Assembly (NCBI GenBank): GCA_038503035.1
Contig: JAVSML010019031.1
Span: 1 to 64,000, forward strand
DNA length: 64,000 nt
Reading direction: 5' to 3'
Source: Crocodylus rhombifer
Taxonomy: Eukaryota > Chordata > Crocodylia > Crocodylidae
Below the pieces are notes generated by a model, which was not told where the DNA came from, ran no database searches, and was given only the letters and a program-made list of their open reading frames with translations. Within the stretch, counting starts at the first letter, position 1. Each line of letters opens with the position of its first letter. The position numbers were made by a program, and so were the translations under genes. Below are positions 52,001-61,000 of this stretch, in pieces.

Positions 52001-55000
52001 TATTTCTGATCTTCCACTCTTCCCCTAAGCATGCACGTAGCACTGAATTGCTAAACTTCTCAGGGACCAGACTCTTCAAAAAGCTCAGCGCTTACAGCTT
52101 CGTTGTGACAGTTATGGCCCCAACACAACACACTGCACTTTCTGAGAATCTGGACTAAGGTGTTAAAACAGTGGTTGTTTAGCAATGTGAATGCATCACA
52201 TAGACACTTGACAGAGAAGCTAGACTGGGACAAAAGTCCTTCTCACCGTAAATGCAAAGCGGGCATCTTTGGTGATATCCCAATGCCAGGGGAAGACAGA
52301 GGAGCGACGGCGCCTGCGTGAAGACATGCCTGGCCACCAGAAGTGCCCTTCCTCCTTGGGAGTCCCAAAGGCATCTGACACATCATACTCTGCAAGCTCC
52401 TGGAAAACCTATGCAGAGAAGGCAGATATTGCTGTCCCTTCCCCAAAGCCAAAGACGTGTTTCTGCAGATCCCTCTTCAGGCAGAGGACAGGTGATTATG
52501 TTACAGGGAGAAAGGAGACACTGGTACCTTGCACCTCCTCTCACCTGAGTAGAGGTCAGCTGAAAACCTGTCTTAAGAAGGTAGACGCTCTTATCCACGG
52601 TTGCAATGCAGACACAGCTTCCTGTCGCAGCTTTAACTTTGATGTGCACAACATCACCAGGCCTGGTCTCATTTGTTGAAAGTGTCACCGAAACCTGGAT
52701 AGTTGGAAAAGAAACAAACCCATCACCTGGCATAATGTTTAGAGTGTAAAACCACAAAGAGAAATAAGGGAGGCCAACTGTTCCTTTACACTGGCAGTGT
52801 TGCCAATACCTGGTTTTCAAAGGAGGACTTGACAGCAAACTGAAGACTGTCTGTGACCCCTTCTCCATTTTCCCTGACGTAATATACCAGTAGACGGCCC
52901 AGAGGAGCCATGTTATGAGCTACTGAGAAATGGAGGAAGGTCATGCAGACTTCAACCTCTGCTGTAGGGGGGGTGGTAGGTGCTAGAAGACAAATTATAC
53001 AAAGAACAAAGTCACTTGTCAAAATCAGTCCCCCCCTACCCTATCCCAAAAGGTTACCAGGCCCAGTAGCCCACTCCCCACCCAGTCTTCTGGCATTGCT
53101 TCCAAGCTCAACATCTTCTCCTCCTATCTGCCTTCCACACCATATAGTTATCAAGACACCTATTCTCCATCCCCACCTGTACGTAAACTATCAGACCCAG
53201 TATCTTTCCTTCAGCCTGTGGACACAGAACAAGGTCCCACATGATCCCCTCAACCCTGCACAATAAGACTCACCTCCTTTCCCTCCTCAACCTGCACACA
53301 TCAGCAGAACAACCCACATCTTCTTCCCAACTTACACTCACACTCAATCAGATCCAGCATGTTCCCATACTCATAAATGATATCAGAATCAGCATCCCCC
53401 CACCATGCCACCTCAATGGTCATCAAGCACAGGGCTTCCCAAACTCTAAAACATGCTAGGGAGGAGAAGATATATCATTTGGAAGAGAACTTTAGAAAAA
53501 TCAAAGTTTTCATACAATAGTTACTCTCTCCCTGCAAGGAGACTCTGTGCCCTTACAGAAGGGTATCAGATATATCAAGGAACATCTCAAAACTTCAGCA
53601 AGAAGTTTTGTTCCAATCAAGGAGGTAATCGTCACCAGATGAGAACAGTTACCACTTCTGTTGCTAGCTACTAACCTGCTCCTGGGACATGAGTGACATG
53701 GATGCTCTTATCAAAGGTGGCTCTTTTGCTCCTTTGCTGGGTGATGTTACTAGGCTGCAGCCCTGAAAGGACAATGTTACCTCGTGATGCCACTTCATAG
53801 TGTAGAGTGAAATTACAAGGACATGTAGACTTCACTCCAATCCGGGCCTCCTCTCCCACCTGTACAAACAGATGCAGCAGCCAGAAGTCAGGTTCATCAA
53901 AATATAAAGTTTCAGGCCCTTATTATTTATAAGGCCCTGAAATGCACTCTGGAAAGAACAGAACGCATAAAACAAGGTTGTTCTCAACAGGAGCTCAGAA
54001 GGAGATAAAGAAGTCATTACATTTGCACTAATCAGTTTGATGTAGCTCCCCACAAGACAAGAGAGGCCTGTGAGAAGCACTTGGTTTCCTGCAAGTTGAA
54101 CAGGAGGACAGGATGGGCTGGGAGGGCCACATGGATTAGTGAAAGCAATAAAAGAATCTCTGGAATCCTGAGGGTTAAGCCCTTTGCTGTAAAGCAGCTG
54201 TCAGAGTGGGTTGAATTTGAGGACACCCCATTATTATGTTCAGATCTCTAACTGGAGAGCATGGCAGGGGAAGGGCTCACACAAGCTTTGCTGTTTAACT
54301 GAGATTACATGTGGTGGCTATTGTAATTTGCAGGAACTAATTAATATGTAATCAACCCAGTCCAAAATAATCAGGAAAACCTGAACCAGGAAGAAAACTT
54401 TCAAATTACATGGGCCTCAGCGTTTGTTTACAAAACTGCCTCTCAAGGGGCCACAGAGACAGGCATGAGAACCACTTCTCTTCTGCATTATTCCACAATG
54501 ACATTATTGGGATGGTAGATTTCCCCTTTCATAGAACCATGAAGCAGCTCCATGTGTTCTCTTCCTTGTCCATTTGAAGTATAACAGGTCCAATTACTGC
54601 TGAAAGCAGAGTAAGAATTCTGAATCCCTATGAAGTGGAGAATCTTCATTCTTACCATGCACACATGGTGTAAGCCAAAATGATGGCACAGGGAAACAAG
54701 AACCCACCAAATGGTTAAACACAGTGAGAGTGCAGAAGAGTCTGGAAAAGTGCCTCATGATGTTAAATATTCAAGGTATTAAGAATGCCTTAGAGCAAAG
54801 TGATGAAACTGTTCATAAAAAAATGAAGCTAATCGGAACACCCAGTAAGAGCTGGGGAAATGGTTCCCACATCAGCTGGACACCCAACTCCCAGCTTTCC
54901 CACAGCAGAATTAGCGCTAATCAGGTTATAATAAGAACAATATGTTCAGATTAGTGGTGTTTAATCCCCTTTCCATACCACAGAAACCTTGTAAAAGATT

Positions 55001-58000
55001 AATTAGTCATTAAACTGCCATGAAACACAATGAAAAAAACCCTCATTTGGCAATGCTGACCTTAAACCTCTGCCTATCATACCTGCTGATAATGTAATAG
55101 TAAGTTAGTTATGGGCAGCACCAAAACCCAAAATGGATTATAAAGCACATCTCGCATCCCCTCTAGGATGGAGAACAGTAACTCAGTACAACAAGAAGGG
55201 TGGGAAATTCTGGCCAAGAAAGTCATGAAAACTTTTGCCTACAGCAGGAGAGAGAGTACCCTTCTCCAAAAGAAAAATACAGCAGGCCCAGTCTGTTTAC
55301 TTTTGAGACCCAAATGATAAACTGATCTTACAGGGATTTGAACCAGTAGTTCCAAAGAGACCAGATCATTCCAATTCGGGCTTCAAAATGATTTAGTTAA
55401 CCACTATCACTGGACTTCAAAACAGTCAGCATTTGACTGAACCAATATCTTAATAGCATTTAGACAGTTCTATTATCCAATTCAAATGGCATATATATAA
55501 ATGGGAAAAGGGGGGAAAGGACTTGTTTATGATCTGTGCTATTGAATCTAATAAGTCTCTACTGGAGAGCCAACTCTAAACTACAGAGAGGATGGGACAT
55601 GCTCAGCATTAGGGAGGGCATTCAGCACTAAAGGTTACATATGGTCTGGGGTGAGGGGCAGATGCTTTAATTGGAGCAGCTCTCAGGAGCTGCTCTAATT
55701 AAAGTGCCCACGGCATCTCATGCATTCAGTGTCCCACGCTTCAAAATGGTAGCAGAGACACTTTAACTAAAGCTCATTCGACTAAAGTGCGTTCTAATTA
55801 GAATGTGTCAGAGCAGGCATCGGGCCCTAAGGTGTTTCATGGTTCATAGCTAGGGACAATTCAAAGACAAACTAAGCTTTTATCCATATGTGAAATGGAT
55901 ACAATCATAGGCCACAGGCCCAAAAGATGGAGATGAATCAAAATATTTCATCAGAACAACAAGCATCACCATAATGAAACTTGTAGCCACCTTACCTGGA
56001 AAGGTTTATTTGGTGCTTGGAGCTGGATGTGGCACTTGCTCGGCGAGTACCAGCTGCTTATAGACAAGTAGTTTGGCAGATACTGATCCCCTGCAGGTCT
56101 TCCATCAATTGCTGTCACTTTAGTCTTAAAGAAAGATGCATCTGAACGTTATTCACAGGTAGAAAACTGGGCTTCTGTCCCTCACACCTCCTTGCCCTCC
56201 ACCCATACTCCATCCACTGCTCCTACCACATTGTTAACTTAATACTGAAATGATGCTCTCCAGGTTTCTACTTAGACATTCAATAGTCACTCCTCCCTGG
56301 GGGACTGGATTTGGCCTGCCTACTTAGGAGACAGTTCTATCTATGATTATCAGTCCTCCAGGCAACAGGGAATTGGATAGAAAAAAAACTCATGCAAAGC
56401 TAAAAGCTTCCCACTGTCAGTGATTGATTTACCATTTTTAGCACCAATTCATACAGTGCACATTTGACAAGATTAGCTGTATTAAAGCCCATTAATCCAA
56501 TAAAGAGCTTCCACCCACCTCTAGCCAGACGTATTGGGCAGCTGTAGGAATGGAGGGGATTTCAAACTCTACCAAGCCATTGCTGGACATCAGCTCGCTT
56601 GTGTAAACGTTGTCCTTTGGCGTTAGCTCAGCTTTGATTCGGACTGTAACACCATCAGCTGGGCTCCCATCAGGGTAAGTGATTTCTACCTAAATGGCCA
56701 TTTTATTAATAAAACAAGCTATTTCACATTATTGGCAATTCCAAACAGATACAATCTAGTAGAAGTATCAGCACCAGATGCAGCACATGTGGATAAGTTG
56801 TTCACGTAGCTCAGAATTAGCCACCCCTCAGTGCCCCACTGTCTTACCTTCCCTTTGTAAGGCAAGCCAGGTTTGAACTGTTTCCTTGTATCCTTGGTAT
56901 ACTTGATGTCAATCAGCTGTTTCTGAACTGGTGTCGAGTCATCAAATGTGACCTGCTTGCTTCCATCAGAGCTAGCCACTGTGGCCCAGATGCTGACAGT
57001 GCCTCGAAAGTGCTCTGGGACATCAGCTGGCATCATGTCTTTCACACATATGTCGAAAACAGCAGAACCATCAATCTACCAGTCAGGCCAGGGAAGGAAA
57101 TGTTATTTGGCATATGTGTTGAGAAGATGGGTCTTGCTTTGGGGAGTGGTGAGAGGGGAATTTTTGTTTTATTTCAAAAGGGTGCAGTAAAGGAAGAAAA
57201 CATTTTATAAGGGGAAAAAAACAACCAGCAATGCTTTTCACATTGTTTTCCACTCATAGTCTGATCTAGCACTGCTTCAGCTCCCGTCAGTCATGTTCCT
57301 CCCACCAATATTCTCTAAATACACCTCCCCCAAGTACTAACACAGGTAACATGCAAAAGGCTCCACCACTGGGAGCAAAGTTTTAGGTCCTAGGTAGTAT
57401 ATTCAGACACAGATACTGCACCCACCACTGAAGTTAATGGGAGTTTTAGTACTGGCTTCAGTGAATGCAGATCAGACCTTTCTAGAGCAGCAGGTTTAAT
57501 GATCCCCCTCACCTCAGTCGTTTTGAGGATGGGGTGTCCAACTTCATGCCTGTAGTACCCTACTCCATTTATAGTCATATTGACTGTTAACTTTCCTGTC
57601 ACTGGTTTTCCAAATGTGTATCTGAAACAGAAGAAGCAAATGATGAAAAACTTCTGGCTGTCCCTTTTCCATTTCTCTGACTAAACTGATGCTGAACTTA
57701 CATATCCAGAAAACAAAAGAGAAAAGCCACAACGGGCTATTTCCAACCGGCAACTGTTAATATTTCTACCAACATTTTTACATGGGCAATCTCCAAACCA
57801 CTCATCCAAACTAAAACTAGACCGAGAACAGAAAACTCCTGTTTGAAGCTCTGCAGGTTCCTATACACAATGGGCAACAGACTAGAGAGATTATTGGACT
57901 CGATAGTCAGATTAGTCTCAGGCTACATCTATTTTAAGATTTTGGTTTTTGTTTCCAGCCAGTGCAAACTTCTTCCAATGTCTTTCTGTTCTCTGTTGTT

Positions 58001-61000
58001 AAAGCAAAATCAGAGTACAAAACACCAAGTACCTTGGTCAGGACAAACATGAACTTTAAAAAAAGGCACTGAAAGCATTTCTGACAAGTCTTATTCAGGA
58101 AAATGGTAAAAAACCAGAAAGTTAAACCAAGTAAAAATGTGAGAAGTAAACAAACAGAACTAGTGGAAAGTGTATTCAATACTTGAATCCTTTCAGGTTT
58201 AAGAAAGAAAGATAAAATAAATATTTCCCCACCATACAACTCTGAACTTGAAAAAACAATCCTTCAATTTGAAAATTTGTCTATGCTCAAAAATTTCCTT
58301 TCTTTTAGCCAAAAGATTTCATTACAGTAGGTACCCTGCTTGCAGTTTTAGGTTGGAACTAGACCTGTTAGTCACCTGCACCAAGAAAATGGTCTGCCCC
58401 CGAAATTCCTTTCAACAACTTTCAAACTGGTCTCACTCGCACATTGTGTTAGCTGTGCTTTGAAGACTTCCATTGAAAGGCAATGATTCGTACATACAAT
58501 GCTGCGGGTAGCAGGTTTCATAATGACTTCTCCAAGACTGCCAACAGACATATATTTTAGATGCTGATAATTGACAACAGGGAAAACCTTTCTTGAATTT
58601 ACTTTGAGAATGAATGCTATACCATGTGTAATGGTATAGCATTCATTCTGAATTAAAAATACAACACCCCGTGTCGTCTAACAGCTTTCTCCCAAATTCA
58701 CCATCCAACAGCTGCAAAACAACTTTTCAAGTACGGGGCTGTACTAGGGGGGGCACATCTCCTACCTAGCATGAACAATCCCCTTTTCACAAGTCGTAAG
58801 ATCTCGGATATAGCGAGGTGGGTCAATCAGCAGCTCAAACTTTGGTAGGACTATAAGGAAGACAAAAACATGAAAAAGGGTTTTTGCTAGGATCTCAGAG
58901 TCCAGGACACAACAGCAGCTGTTCATATTTGACAAGATCACTGTGTATTTAGAGCAGTGTAGATGAGATGCATTGCTGATGCACATCTCTGAATGGACAA
59001 CAAAAGCAAGGTAACTGGATCAGTCAGTGCAATAAATCAGGACTATCTTGGTAAGCTGCTAGTGACAATTACCTATGAAGGAAAGGAAAACAACAACTTA
59101 AAAAATGTTAACAGCTTTTCCAAAGTACAACGAAATCTTTGTTATGTATATACATGTATTGTGCCACAAGGCCCTCTATTTAAATTCCTATACTACTCTA
59201 AGGATATAAACAAAGGATTTAATTAAGTGTCCATTTCTTGCAGCCTATTAGCTCTCAGAAGAATATTTTCTCCTTGAGTTTTGGGACCATTTTTTCATGG
59301 TTATGGCACTCTGCATATTTTGGGATTAGGGTGACTTGGAGTCAATAACTTACCGTATTTCTGAACTTCAAAGGATTTGTTGTATGTTTGCCCTTGCATT
59401 TCAGCAAAGATGAACCATTCACCAAACACTGGTTGATCAGACAAGGGGAAACTCATATTTACAATGCCTAAGGGAGAAGAAAAGCACTGTGAGCATTGTG
59501 ACCGTTCAATCCATCCTTGTAAAGGCCTATCTAATGAAACCCAGAAAATGCAGAAAACAACATAAGCTAGCAAATATAAATAAAAACATGCTGAGCTGCA
59601 ACAGGCTGGAACTTACCACAACAAAATGGCTTCAAGTTGCTCCATTCTATCATGCGAGATCCCCGAGGATCCTGAATAATGGTTTAGGACAAGCGATAAT
59701 AGCAGAACAAAAGTAAATGTCACCAATACAGCCAACTCAGTTTGCAACAAAAGATTTCATTTTTTGAGCCACTAACAGCTCACAAACAATTTAAAAAAAT
59801 AATTATTTGCTTGGGCATTTTAAATTTATGCCAGCATTAAGCTGGTCAATTAACACAAATACAGGTCAGACAATGAATCACTTCTTGTCAGAAAAAGAAA
59901 GTGAACAAAGAAAGGTGGGTTTAGGGGGTCTCAATCACCTCAAAGACAACGAAAGAGGGCAGGGCATAGGGATAATCTAATACAACCTTTCTCTTTTCCA
60001 TGCATTCCTAATATGTCCATTACCATAACATCTGGGAGCAAAGCTGGGATTTGTCCCTACCACGACAACCATATTACCCTAACAAAGTGCAAAATACAAG
60101 TGTATCTGCATAGGAAGGGAGGAAGGAATGGAATGGGATGATAATATCCATAAACCCCATTGGATCTAACCAACTGTTCATTTTCCACTTGAAAGCATAT
60201 TTATGGGGAAAAAATTCTGAAACAGAAGCAGAAACCAATATTCCTGTAATTATTACAGAATAATGCAATATATAATGCAATATAAATGCTTCATTAAAAA
60301 AAACCCCAAAATAGCACCACGCACATAGTAGTTATGCCATAGACTGTTGCTGCAGATGGTGACAGATATGGAAGGATATGCATTTATGACTTGCCCCCTT
60401 AGAGGCCCTGAAGACCTTGTGCTTCTGCAGAGTAATGATGTCACTCGCTACTAGCAGATACTTACCACTACATACGCTTCAATCTGAAAGAAATGAAGAA
60501 TAAAACCCCTTGTGAGACAAAGCCACATTTCTGTCTCTCACAATAAGCTGCAAAACTGGCACAAGCAAGGTCCACCCTACAGTTTCTGGCCTCCATGTGT
60601 TGGTGCAGAGGAAGAACATACTTAAGCATCCACTTGAAAGAGCAGTATGGTCCAGGGGTGTCAATCTCACATGAGCTGGCGGGCTGGATCTAGACCGTAG
60701 GGCTTCTTATGGCTTGGACAACCCACTGCTGGATCTGGCCTGTGGAGCTTCTTGCCACGGCTCCCAGAACTGTTGTGCTGGAGCAGCTAACAGGCAAACG
60801 GTAACACTTCTCCCACTGCACTGCAGATTTGTATAGTGAACAGCAATTGATAATTCAGCAGTGGGTGAAGGCAGGGTTGGTGTTACCTTCACGGGTAACA
60901 CTGGATGTGGGGGCACAGCAGCTTGAGCAGCCACACCAAGAAGCACTGTGGGTCAGACTCAGAGGTGAGTTGTCCAGCCAGAGAAAAGCCCTGTGGACTG

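Noticed and set aside
55325..55360. GGTTCAAATCC (tRNA B-box-like) on the minus strand
   Set aside because: No A box or cloverleaf at the right distance; at most a SINE remnant.
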